From the NCBI GenBank assembly GCA_033239725.1, contig BTCW01000005.1, forward strand, positions 24,293,001 through 24,357,000: a stretch of 64,000 nucleotides of DNA. Reading direction: 5' to 3'. Each line of letters begins with the position of its first letter. Within the stretch, counting starts at the first letter, position 1. Shown one piece after another: positions 46,801 through 60,404 of this stretch. Made by a program: the position numbers and the translations under genes. The notes beneath the pieces were generated by a model. That model had not been told where the DNA came from. It saw only the letters and a program-made list of their open reading frames with translations, and ran no database searches. This stretch comes from Echinochloa phyllopogon. Its lineage: Eukaryota; Streptophyta; Magnoliopsida; Poales; Poaceae.

Positions 46801-49800
46801 CAAAAAACCATGCCGGGATAGCATTTAATGCACCGATTTAGCCCGGAACCGAAACGAACTACAGATTCGCGCCATAAACGAAATGAACGCACCCAATCCA
46901 CTTTTTCGAACCCAATAGTGATGTTTTGGTTGTATTTCGTCAGTTTCGTTACTGTGCAAAAAACCATGCCGGGTTAGCATTTAATGCACCGATTCGGGCC
47001 GGAACTGAAACGAACTACCGATTCACGCCAGAAACGAAACGAACGCACCCAATCCACTCTTGTTGGACCCAATAGTGATGTTTTGGTTCATTTTGGTCAG
47101 TTTTGTTACTGTGCAAAAAACCATGCCGGGATAGCATTTAATGCACCGATTCGGGCCGGAACCGAAACGAACTACCGATTCGCGCCAGAAATGAAACGAA
47201 CGCACCCAATCCTCTTTTTCGGACCCAATAGTGATGTTTTGGTTCGTTTTCATCAGTTTTGTTACTGTGCAAAAAACCATGCCGGGTTCGCATTTAATGC
47301 ACCGATTCGGGCCGGAACCGAAACGAACTACCGATTCACGCCAGAAACGAAACGAACGCGCCCAATCCACTTTTTTTGGACCCAATAGTGATGTTTTGGT
47401 TCGTTTTGGTCAGTTTTGTTACTGTGCAAAAAACCATGCCGGGATAGCATTTAATGCACCGATTCGGGCCGGGACGGAAACGAACTAACGATTCGGGCCA
47501 GAAACGAAACGAACGCACCCAATCCACTTTTTGGGACCCAATAGTGATGTTTTGGTTCGTTTTGGTCAGTTTCGTTACTGTGCAAAAAACCATGCCAGGT
47601 TACACTGAATGCACAGATTCGGGCCAGACCAGAAATGAACTACCGATTCGCGCCAGAAACGAAACGAACACACCGAATCCACTTTTTTTGACCCAATAGT
47701 GATGTTTTGGTTCGTTTTGGTCAGTTTCATTACTGTGCAAAAAACCATGCCGGGATAGCATTTAATGCACCGATTCGGGCCGGAACCGAAACGAACTACC
47801 GATTCGCGCCAGAAACGAAACGAACGCACCCAATCCACTTTTTCGGACCCAATAGTGATGTTTTGGTTCGTTTTCCTCAGTTTCAATACTGTGCAAAAAA
47901 CCATGCAGGGTAAGCATTTAATGCACCGATTCGGGCCGGAACTGAAATGAACTACCGATTCGCGCCAGAAACAAAACGAACGCACCCAATCCACTTTTTT
48001 TGGACCCAATAGTGATGTTTTGGTTCGTTTTGGTATGTTTTGTTACTGTGCAAAAAACCATGCCGGGATAGCATTTAATACACCGATTCGGGCCGGAACC
48101 GAAACGAACTACCGATTCGCGCCAGAAACGAAACGAACGCACCCAATCCACTTTTTTGGACCCAATAGTGATGTTTTGGTTTGTTTTCGTCAGTTTTGTT
48201 ACTGTCCAAAAAACCATGCCGGGTTAGCATTTAATGCACCGATTCGGGCCGGAACCGAAACGAACTACCGATTCGCGCCAGAAACGAAACGAACGCACCC
48301 AATCCACTTTTTTGGACACAATAGTGATGTTTTGGTTCGTTTTGGCCAGTTTTGTTACTGTGCAAAAAACCATGCCGGGATAGCATTTAATGCACCGATT
48401 TAGCCCGGAACCGAAACGAACTACCGATTCGGGCCAGAAACGAAACGAACGCACCGAATCCACTTTTTTGGACCCAATAGTGATGTTTTGGTTTGTTTTG
48501 GTCAGTTTCGTTACTGTGCAAAAACCATGCCGGGATAGCATTTAATGCACCGATTTAGCTCGGAACCGAAACAAACTACAGATTCGCGCCAGAAACGAAA
48601 CGAACGCACACAATCCACTTTTTCGGACCCAATAGTGATGTTTTGGTTGTATTTCGTCAGTTTTGTTACTGTGCAAAAAACCATGCCGGGTTAGCATTTA
48701 ATGCACCGATTCGGGCCGGAACTGAAACGAACTACCGATTCACGCCAGAAACGAAACGAACGTACCCAATCCACTGTTTTTGGACCCAATAGTGATGTTT
48801 TGGTTTGTTTTGGTCAGTTTTGTTACTGTGCAAAAAACCATGCCGGGATAGCATTTAATGCACCGATTCGGGCCGGAACCGAAACGAACTACCGATTCAT
48901 GCCAGAAATGAAACGAACGCACCCAATCCACTTTTTCGGACCCAATAGTGATGTTTTGGTTCGTTTTCGTCAGTTTTGTTACTGTGCAAAAAACCATGCC
49001 GGGTTAGCATTTAATGCACCGATTTAGCCCGGAACCGAAACGAACTACCGATTCGCGCCAGAAACGAAAGGAACGCACCCAATCTACTTTTTCGGACCCA
49101 ATGATGATGTTTTGGTTCGTTTTGGTCAGTTTCGTTACTGTGCAAAAAACCATGCCGGTATAGCATTTAATGCACCGATTCGGGCCGGAACCGAAACGAA
49201 CTACCGATTTGCGCCAGAAATGAAACGAACGCACCCAATCAACTTTTTCGGACCCAATAGTGATGTTTTGGTTCGTTTTCCTCAGTTTCAATACTGTGCA
49301 AAAAACCATGCCGGGTTACCATTTAATGCACCGATTCGGGCCGGAACTGAAACGAACTACCGATTCGCGCCAGAAACGAAACGAACCCACCCAATCCACT
49401 GTTTTTGGACCCAATAGTGATGTTTTGGTTCGTTTTGGTCAGTTTTGTTACTGTGCAAAAAACCATGCCGGGATAGCATTTAATGCACCAATTCGTTCCG
49501 GAACCGAAACGAACTACCGATTCGCGCCAGAAACGAAACGAACGCACCCAATCCACTTTTTCGGACCTAATAGTGATGTTTTGGTTCGTTTTCGTCAGTT
49601 TTGTTACTGTGAAAAAACCATGCCGGGTTAGCATTTAATGCACCGATTCGAGCCGGAACCGAAACGAACTACCGATTCGCGCCAGAAATGAAACGAACGC
49701 ACCCAATCCACTTTTTTTGGACCCAATAGTAATGTTTTGGATCATTTTGGTCGGTTTCGTTACTGTGCAAAAAACCATGCCGGGATAGCATTTAATGCAC

Positions 49801-52800
49801 CGATTTAGCCCGGAACCGAAACGAACTACCGATTCGCGCCAGAAACGAAAGGAACGCACCCTATCCATTTTTTGGACCCAATTGTGATGTTTTGGTTCGT
49901 TTTGGACAGTTTCGTTACTGTGCAAAAAACCATGCTGCGATAGCATTTAATGCACCGATTTAGCCAGGAACCGAAACGAACTACCGATTCGCGCCAGAAA
50001 CGAAAGGAACGCACCCAATCCACTTTTTTGGACCGAATAGTGATGTTTTGGTTCGTTTTGGTCGGTTTTGTTAATGTGCAAAAAACCATGCCGGGATAGC
50101 ATTTAATGCACCGATTTAGCCCGGAACCGAAACGAACTACCGATTCGCGCCAGAAACGAAAGGAACGCACCCAATCTACTTTTTCGGACCCAATGATGAT
50201 GTTTTGGTTCGTTTTGGTCAGTTTCGTTACTGTGCAAAAAACCATGCCGGGATAGCATTTAATGCACCGATTCGGGCCGGAACCGAAACGAACTACCGAT
50301 TCGCGCCAGAAACGAAACGAACGCACCCAATCCACTTTTTCGGACCCAATAGTGATGTTTTGGTTCGTTTTCGTTAGTTTCAATACTATGCAAAAAACCA
50401 TGCCGGGTTAGCATTTAATGCACCGATTCGGGCCGGAACTGAAACGAACTACCGATTCGCGCCAGAAACGAAACGAACGCACCCAATCCACTTTTTTTGG
50501 ACCCAATAGTGATGTTTTGGTTCGTTTTGGTCAGTTTTGTTACTGTGCAAAAAACCATGCCGGGATAGCATTTAATGCACCGATTCGGGCCGGAACCGAA
50601 ACGAACTACCGATTCGCGCCAGAAACGAAACGAACGCACCCAATCCACTATTTTGGACCCAATAGTGATGTTTTGGTTTGTTTTGGTCAGTTTCGTTACT
50701 GTGCAAAAAACCATGCCGGGATAGCATTTAATGCACCGATTCTGGCCGGAACCGAAACGAACTACCGATTCGCGCCAGAAACGAAACGAACGCACCCAAT
50801 CCACTATTTTGGACCCAATAGTGATGTTTTGGTTCGTTTTGGCCAGTTTTGTTACTGTGCAAAAAACCATGCCGGGATAGCATTTAATGCACCGATTTAG
50901 CCCGGAACCGAAACGAACTACAGATTCGCGCCAGAAACGAAACGAACGCACCCAATCCACTTTTTCGGACCCAATAGTGATGTTTTGGTTGTATTTCGTC
51001 AGTTTCGTTACTGTGCAAAAAACCATGCCGGGTTAGCATTTAATGCACCGATTCGGGCCGGAACTGAAACGAACTACCGATTCACGCCAGAAACGAAACG
51101 AACGCACCCAATCCACTCTTTTTGGACCCAATAGTGATGTTTTGGTTCATTTTGGTCAGTTTTGTTACTGTGCAAAAAACCATGCCGGGATAGCATTTAA
51201 TGCACCGATTCGGGCCGGAACCGAAACGAACTACCGATTCGCGTCAGAAATGAAACGAACGCACCCAATCCTCTTTTTCGGACCCAATAGTGATGTTTTG
51301 GTTCGTTTTCATCAGTTTTGTTACTGTGCAAAAAACCATGCCGGGTTAGCATTTAATGCACCGATTCGGGCCGGAACCGAAACGAACTACCGATTCGCGC
51401 CAGAAACGAAACGAACGCGCCCAATCCACTTTTTTTGGACCCAATAGTGATGTTTTGGTTCGTTTTGGTCAGTTTTGTTACTGTTCAAAAAACCATGCCG
51501 GGATATCATTTAATGCACCGATTCGGGCCGGGACGGAAACGAACTAACGATTCGGGCCAGAAACGAAACGAACGCACCCAATCCACTTTTTGGGACCCAA
51601 TAGTGATGTTTTGGTTCGTTTTGGTCAGTTTCGTTACTGTGCAAAAAACCATGCCAGGTTACACTGAATGCACAGATTCGGGCCAGACCAGAAATGAACT
51701 ACCGATTCGCGCCACAAACGAAACGAACACACCGAATCCACTTTTTTTGACCCAATAGTGATGTTTTGGTTCGTTTTGGTCAGTTTCGTTACTGTGCAAA
51801 AAACCATGCCGGGATAGCATTTAATGCACCGATTCGGGCCGGAACCGAAACGAACTACCGATTCGCGCCAGAAACGAAACGAACGCACCCAATCCACTTT
51901 TTCGGACCCAATAGTGATGTTTTGGTTCGTTTTCCTCAGTTTCAATACTGTGCAAAAAACCATGCAGGGTAAGCATTTAATGCACCGATTCGGGCCGGAA
52001 CTGAAATGAACTACCGATTCGCGCCAGAAACGAAACGAACGCACCCAATCCACTTTTTTTGGACCCAATAGTAATGTTTTGGTTCGTTTTGGTATGTTTT
52101 GTTACTGTGCAAAAAACCATGCCGGGATAGCATTTAATACACCGATTCGGGCCGGAACCGAAACGAACTACCGATTCGCGCCAGAAACGAAACGAACGCA
52201 CCCAATCCACTTTTTTGGACCCAATAGTGATGTTTTGGTTTGTTTTCGTCAGTTTTGTTACTGTGCAAAAAACCATGCCGGGTTAGCATTTAATGCACCG
52301 ATTCGGGCCGGAACCGAAACGAACTACCGATTCGCGCCAGAAACGAAACGAACGCACCCAATCCACTTTTTTGGACACAATAGTGATGTTTTGGTTCGTT
52401 TTGGCCAGTTTTGTTACTGTGCAAAAAACCATGCCGGGATAGCATTTAATGCACCGATTTAGCCCGGAACCGAAACGAACTACCGATTCGGGCCAGAAAC
52501 GAAACGAACGCACCGAATCCACTTTTTTGGACCCAATAGTGATGTTTTGGTTTGTTTTGGTCAGTTTCGTTACTGTGCAAAAACCATGCCGGGATAGCAT
52601 TTAATGCACCGATTTAGCCCGGAACCGAAACAAACTACAGATTCGCGCCAGAAACGAAACGAACGCACACAATCCACTTTTTCGGACCCAATAGTGATGT
52701 TTTGGTTGTATTTCGTCAGTTTTGTTACTGTGCAAAAAACCATGCCGGGTTAGCATTTAATGCACCGATTCGGGCCGGAACTGAAACGAACTACTGATTC

Positions 52801-55800
52801 ACGCCAGAAACGAAACGAACGCACCCAATCCACTGTTTTTGGACCCAATAGTGATGTTTTGGTTCGTTTTGGTCAGTTTTGTTACTGTGCAAAAAACCAT
52901 GCCGGGATAGCATTTAATGCACCGATTCGGGCCGGAACCGAAACGAACTACCGATTCACGCCAGAAACGAAACGAACGCACCCAATCCACTTTTTCGGAC
53001 CCAATAGTGATGTTTTGGTTCGTTTTCGTCAGTTTTGTTACTGTGCAAAAAACCATGCCGGGTTAGCATTTAATGCACCGATTTAGCCCGGAACCGAAAC
53101 GAACTACCGATTCGCGCCAGAAACGAAAGGAACGCACCCAATCTACTTTTTCGGACCCAATGATGATGTTTTGGTTCGTTTTGGTCAGTTTCGTTACTGT
53201 GCAAAAAACCATGCCGGTATAGCATTTAATGCACCGATTCGGGCCGGAACCGAAACGAACTACCGATTTGCGCCAGAAATGAAACGAACGCACCCAATCC
53301 ACTTTTTCGGACCCAATAGTGATGTTTTGGTTCGTTTTCCTCAGTTTCAATACTGTGCAAAAAACCATGCCGGGTTACCATTTAATGCACCGATTCGGGC
53401 CGGAACTGAAACGAACTACCGATTCGCGCCAGAAACGAAACGAACGCACCCAATCCACTGTTTTTGGACCCAATAGTGATGTTTTGGTTCGTTTTGGTCA
53501 GTTTTGTTACTGTGCAAAAAACCATGCCGGGATAGCATTTAATGCACCAATTCGGGCCGGAACCGAAACGAACTACCGATTCGCGCCAGAAACGAAACGA
53601 ACGCACCCAATCCACTTTTTCGGACCCAATAGTGATGTTTTGGTTCGTTTTCGTCAGTTTTGTTACTGTGCAAAAAACCATGCCGGGTTAGCATTTAATG
53701 CACCGATTCGGGCCGGAACCGAAACGAACTACCGATTCGCGCCAGAAATGAAACGAACGCACCCAATCCACTTTTTTTGGACCCAATAGTGATGTTTTGG
53801 ATCGTTTTGGTCGGTTTCGTTACTGTGCAAAAAACCATGCCGGGATAGCATTTAATGCACCGATTTAGCCCGGAACCGAAACGAACTACCGATTCGCGCC
53901 AGAAACGAAAGGAACGCACCCTATCCATTTTTTGGACCCAATTGTGATGTTTTGGTTCGTTTTGGACAGTTTCGTTACTGTGCAAAAAACCATGCTGGGA
54001 TAGCATTTAATGCACCGATTTAGCCAGGAACCGAAACGAACTACCGATTCACGCCAGAAACGAAAGGAACGCACCCAATCCACTTTTTTGGACCGAATAG
54101 TGATGTTTTGGTTCGTTTTGGTCGGTTTCGTTAATGTGCAAAAAACCATGCCGGGATAGCATTTAATGCACCGATTTAGCCCGGAACCGAAACGAACTAC
54201 CGATTCGCGCCAGAAACGAAAGGAACGTACCCAATCTACTTTTTCGGACCCAATGATGATGTTTTGGTTCGTTTTGGTCAGTTTCGTTACTGTGCAAAAA
54301 ACCATGCCGGGATAGCATTTAATGCACCGATTCGGGCCAGAACCGAAACGAACTACCGATTCGCGCCAGAAACGAAACGAACGCACCCAATCCACTTTTT
54401 CGGACCCAATAGTGATGTTTTGGTTCGTTTTCGTCAGTTTCAATACTATGCAAAAAACCATGCCGGGTTAGCATTTAATGCACCGATTCGGGCCGGAACC
54501 GAAACGAACTACCGATTCACGCCAGAAACGAAACGAACGCACCCAATCCACTTTTTCGGACCCAATAGTGATGTTTTGGTTCGTTTTGGTCAGTTTTGTT
54601 CCTGTGCAAAAAACCATGCCGGGTTAGCATTTAATGCACCGATTTAGCCCGGAACCGAAACGAACTACCGATTCGCGCCAGAAACGAAAGGAACGCACCC
54701 AATCTACTTTTTCGGACCCAATGATGATGTTTTGGTTCGTTTTGGTCAGTTTCGTTACTGTGCAAAAAACCATGCCGGTATAGCATTTAATGCACCGATT
54801 CGGGCCGGAACCGAAACGAACTACCGATTTGCGCCAGAAATGAAACGAACGCACCCAATCCACTTTTTCGGACCCAATAGTGATGTTTTGGTTCGTTTTC
54901 CTCAGTTTCAATACTGTGCAAAAAACCATGCCGGGTTACCATTTAATGCACCGATTCGGGCCGGAACTGAAACGAACTACCGATTCGCGCCAGAAACGAA
55001 ACGAACGCACCCAATCCACTGTTTTTGGACCCAATAGTGATGTTTTGGTTCGTTTTGGTCAGTTTTGTTACTGTGCAAAAAACCATGCCGGGATAGCATT
55101 TAATGCACCAATTCGGGCCGGAACCGAAACGAACTACCGATTCGCGCCAGAAACGAAACGAACGCACCCAATCCACTTTTTCGGACCCAATAGTGATGTT
55201 TTGGTTCGTTTTCGTCAGTTTTGTTACTGTGCAAAAAACCATGCCGGGATAGCATTTAATGCACCAATTCGGGCCGGAACCGAAACGAACTACCGATTCG
55301 CGCCAGAAACGAAACGAACGCACCCAATCCACTTTTTCGGACCCAATAGTGATGTTTTGGTTCGTTTTCGTCAGTTTTGTTACTGTGCAAAAAACCATGC
55401 CGGGTTAGCATTTAATGCACCGATTCGGGCCGGAACCGAAACGAACTACCGATTCGCGCCAGAAACGAAACGAACGCACCCAATCCACTGTTTTTGGACC
55501 CAATAGTGATGTTTTGGTTCGTTTTGGTCGGTTTCGTTACTGTGCAAAAAACCATGCCGGGATAGCATTTAATGCACCGATTTAGCCCGGAACCGAAACG
55601 AACTACCGATTCGCGCCAGAAACGAAAGGAACGCACCCTATCCATTTTTTGGACCCAATTGTGATGTTTTGGTTCGTTTTGGACAGTTTCGTTACTGTGC
55701 AAAAAACCATGCTGGGATAGCATTTAATGCACCGATTTAGCCAGGAACCGAAACGAACTACCGATTCGCGCCAGAAACGAAAGGAACGCACCCAATCCAC

Positions 55801-58800
55801 TTTTTTGGACCGAATAGTGATGTTTTGGTTCGTTTTGGTCGGTTTTGTTAATGTGCAAAAAACCATGCCGGGATAGCATTTAATGCACCGATTTAGCCCG
55901 GAACCGAAACGAACTACCGATTCGCGCCAGAAACGAAAGGAACGCACCCAATCTACTTTTTCGGACCCAATGATGATGTTTTGGTTCGTTTTGGTCAGTT
56001 TCGTTACTGTGCAAAAAACCATGCCGGGATAGCATTTAATGCACCGATTCGGGCCGGAACCGAAACGAACTACCGATTCGCGCCAGAAACGAAACGAACG
56101 CACCCAATCCACTTTTTCGGACCCAATAGTGATGTTTTGGTTCGTTTTCGTTAGTTTCAATACTATGCAAAAAACCATGCCGGGTTAGCATTTAATGCAC
56201 CGATTCGGGCCGGAACTGAAACGAACTACCGATTCGCGCCAGAAACGAAACGAACGCACCCAATCCACTTTTTTTGGACCCAATAGTGATGTTTTGGTTC
56301 GTTTTGGTCAGTTTTGTTACTGTGCAAAAAACCATGCCGGGATAGCATTTAATGCACCGATTCGGGCCGGAACCGAAACGAACTACCGATTCGCGCCAGA
56401 AACGAAACGAACGCACCCAATCCACTATTTTGGACCCAATAGTGATGTTTTGGTTTGTTTTGGTCAGTTTCGTTACTGTGCAAAAAACCATGCCGGGATA
56501 GCATTTAATGCACCGATTCTGGCCGGAACCGAAACGAACTACCGATTCGCGCCAGAAACGAAACGAACGCACCCAATCCACTATTTTGGACCCAATAGTG
56601 ATGTTTTGGTTCGTTTTGGCCAGTTTTGTTACTGTGCAAAAAACCATGCCGGGATAGCATTTAATGCACCGATTTAGCCCGGAACCGAAACGAACTACAG
56701 ATTCGCGCCAGAAACGAAACGAACGCACCCAATCCACTTTTTCGGACCCAATAGTGATGTTTTGGTTGTATTTCGTCAGTTTCGTTACTGTGCAAAAAAC
56801 CATGCCGGGTTAGCATTTAATGCACCGATTCGGGCCGGAACTGAAACGAACTACCGATTCACGCCAGAAACGAAACGAACGCACCCAATCCACTCTTTTT
56901 GGACCCAATAGTGATGTTTTGGTTCATTTTGGTCAGTTTTGTTACTGTGCAAAAAACCATGCCGGGATAGCATTTAATGCACCGATTCGGGCCGGAACCG
57001 AAACGAACTACCGATTCGCGCCAGAAATGAAACGAACGCACCCAATCCTCTTTTTCGGACCCAATAGTGATGTTTTGGTTCGTTTTCGTTAGTTTTGTTA
57101 CTGTGCAAAAAACCATGCCGGGATAGCATTTAATGCACCAATTCGGGCCGGAACCGAAACGAACTACCGATTCGCGCCAGAAACGAAACGAACGCACCCA
57201 ATCCACTTTTTCGGACCCAATAGTGATGTTTTGGTTCGTTTTCGTCAGTTTTGTTACTGTGCAAAAAACCATGCCGGGTTAGCATTTAATGCACCGATTC
57301 GGGCCGGAACCGAAACGAACTACCGATTCGCGCCAGAAACGAAACGAACGCACCCAATCCACTGTTTTTGGACCCAATAGTGATGTTTTGGTTCGTTTTG
57401 GTCGGTTTCGTTACTGTGCAAAAAACCATGCCGGGATAGCATTTAATGCACCGATTTAGCCCGGAACCGAAACGAACTACCGATTCGCGCCAGAAACGAA
57501 AGGAACGCACCCTATCCATTTTTTGGACCCAATTGTGATGTTTTGGTTCGTTTTGGACAGTTTCGTTACTGTGCAAAAAACCATGCTGGGATAGCATTTA
57601 ATGCACCGATTTAGCCAGGAACCGAAACGAACTACCGATTCGCGCCAGAAACGAAAGGAACGCACCCAATCCACTTTTTTGGACCGAATAGTGATGTTTT
57701 GGTTCGTTTTGGTCGGTTTTGTTAATGTGCAAAAAACCATGCCGGGATAGCATTTAATGCACCGATTTAGCCCGGAACCGAAACGAACTACCGATTCGCG
57801 CCAGAAACGAAAGGAACGCACCCAATCTACTTTTTCGGACCCAATGATGATGTTTTGGTTCGTTTTGGTCAGTTTCGTTACTGTGCAAAAAACCATGCCG
57901 GGATAGCATTTAATGCACCGATTCGGGCCGGAACCGAAACGAACTACCGATTCGCGCCAGAAACGAAACGAACGCACCCAATCCACTTTTTCGGACCCAA
58001 TAGTGATGTTTTGGTTCGTTTTCGTTAGTTTCAATACTATGCAAAAAACCATGCCGGGTTAGCATTTAATGCACCGATTCGGGCCGGAACTGAAACGAAC
58101 TACCGATTCGCGCCAGAAACGAAACGAACACACCGAATCCACTTTTTTTGACCCAATAGTGATGTTTTGGTTCGTTTTGGTCAGTTTTGTTACTGTGCAA
58201 AAAACCATGCCGGGATAGCATTTAATGCACCAATTCGGGCCGGAACCGAAACGAACTACCGATTCGCGCCAGAAACGAAACGAACGCACCCAATCCACTT
58301 TTTCGGACCCAATAGTGATGTTTTGGTTCGTTTTCGTCAGTTTTGTTACTGTGCAAAAAACCATGCCGGGTTAGCATTTAATGCACCGATTCGGGCCGGA
58401 ACCGAAACGAACTACCGATTCGCGCCAGAAACGAAACGAACGCACCCAATCCACTGTTTTTGGACCCAATAGTGATGTTTTGGTTCGTTTTGGTCGGTTT
58501 CGTTACTGTGCAAAAAACCATGCCGGGATAGCATTTAATGCACCGATTTAGCCCGGAACCGAAACGAACTACCGATTCGCGCCAGAAACGAAAGGAACGC
58601 ACCCTATCCATTTTTTGGACCCAATTGTGATGTTTTGGTTCGTTTTGGACAGTTTCGTTACTGTGCAAAAAACCATGCTGGGATAGCATTTAATGCACCG
58701 ATTTAGCCAGGAACCGAAACGAACTACCGATTCGCGCCAGAAACGAAAGGAACGCACCCAATCCACTTTTTTGGACCGAATAGTGATGTTTTGGTTCGTT

Positions 58801-60404
58801 TTGGTCGGTTTTGTTAATGTGCAAAAAACCATGCCGGGATAGCATTTAATGCACCGATTTAGCCCGGAACCGAAACGAACTACCGATTCGCGCCAGAAAC
58901 GAAAGGAACGCACCCAATCTACTTTTTCGGACCCAATGATGATGTTTTGGTTCGTTTTGGTCAGTTTCGTTACTGTGCAAAAAACCATGCCGGGATAGCA
59001 TTTAATGCACCGATTCGGGCCGGAACCGAAACGAACTACCGATTCGCGCCAGAAACGAAACGAACGCACCCAATCCACTTTTTCGGACCCAATAGTGATG
59101 TTTTGGTTCGTTTTCGTTAGTTTCAATACTATGCAAAAAACCATGCCGGGTTAGCATTTAATGCACCGATTCGGGCCGGAACTGAAACGAACTACCGATT
59201 CGCGCCAGAAACGAAACGAACGCACCCAATCCACTTTTTTTGGACCCAATAGTGATGTTTTGGTTCGTTTTGGTCAGTTTTGTTACTGTGCAAAAAACCA
59301 TGCCGGGATAGCATTTAATGCACCGATTCGGGCCGGAACCGAAACGAACTACCGATTCGCGCCAGAAACGAAACGAACGCACCCAATCCACTATTTTGGA
59401 CCCAATAGTGATGTTTTGGTTTGTTTTGGTCAGTTTCGTTACTGTGCAAAAAACCTTGCCGGGATAGCATTTAATGCACCGATTCTGGCCGGAACCGAAA
59501 CGAACTACCGATTCGCGCCAGAAACGAAACGAACGCACCCAATCCACTATTTTGGACCCAATAGTGATGTTTTGGTTCGTTTTGGCCAGTTTTGTTACTG
59601 TGCAAAAAACCATGCCGGGATAGCATTTAATGCACCGATTTAGCCCGGAACCGAAACGAACTACAGATTCGCGCCAGAAACGAAACGAACGCACCCAATC
59701 CACTTTTTCGGACCCAATAGTGATGTTTTGGTTGTATTTCGTCAGTTTCGTTACTGTGCAAAAAACCATGCCGGGTTAGCATTTAATGCACCGATTCGGG
59801 CCGGAACTGAAACGAACTACCGATTCACGCCAGAAACGAAACGAACGCACCCAATCCACTCTTTTTGGACCCAATAGTGATGTTTTGGTTCATTTTGGTC
59901 AGTTTTGTTACTGTGCAAAAAACCATGCCGGGATAGCATTTAATGCACCGATTCGGGCCGGAACCGAAACGAACTACCGATTCGCGCCAGAAATGAAACG
60001 AACGCACCCAATCCTCTTTTTCGGACCCAATAGTGATGTTTTGGTTCGTTTTCATCAGTTTTGTTACTGTGCAAAAAACCATGCCGGGTTAGCATTTAAT
60101 GCACCGATTCGGGCCGGAACCGAAACGAACTACCGATTGGCGCCAGAAACGAAACGAACGCGCCCAATCCACTTTTTTTGGACCCAATAGTGATGTTTTG
60201 GTTCGTTTTGGTCAGTTTTGTTACTGTGCAAAAAACCATGCCGGGATATCATTTAATGCACCGATTCGGGCCGGGACGGAAACGAACTAACGATTCGGGC
60301 CAGATACGAAACGAACGCACCCAATCCACTTTTTGGGACCCAATAGTGATGTTTTGGTTCGTTTTGGTCAGTTTCGTTACTGTGCAAAAAACCATGCCAG
60401 GTTA
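43857..60404 (+). repeat. Higher-order repeat domain with ~3.7-4.1 kb units and later expansion
   Basis: Units starting at 43857 and 47603 are 24 and 26 monomers long. The last interval (51662-60404) is 56 monomers because inner blocks were copied. Matching stretches 45101/49004/53063 and 45420/49323/53382 are 3903 and 4059 bp apart, exactly one monomer different. Rare shared changes (CATTCGTTCCGG near 45590 and 49493; GTGAAAAAACC near 45707 and 49609) unite the first two and are absent from the third. Confidence 0.82.
53886..59144 (+). repeat. Local expansion of an 11-12 monomer block
   Basis: A stretch marked by GTTTCAATACTATGC, CCTATCCATTTTTTGG and GTTAATGTGC ends or starts equivalently at 53886, 55603, 57477 and 58569; an older relative is at 49826. 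Steps are 1717, 1874 and 1092 bp (11, 12 and 7 monomers). Marker variants are nearly identical in all copies, so copying here was recent and stepwise. Confidence 0.82.
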
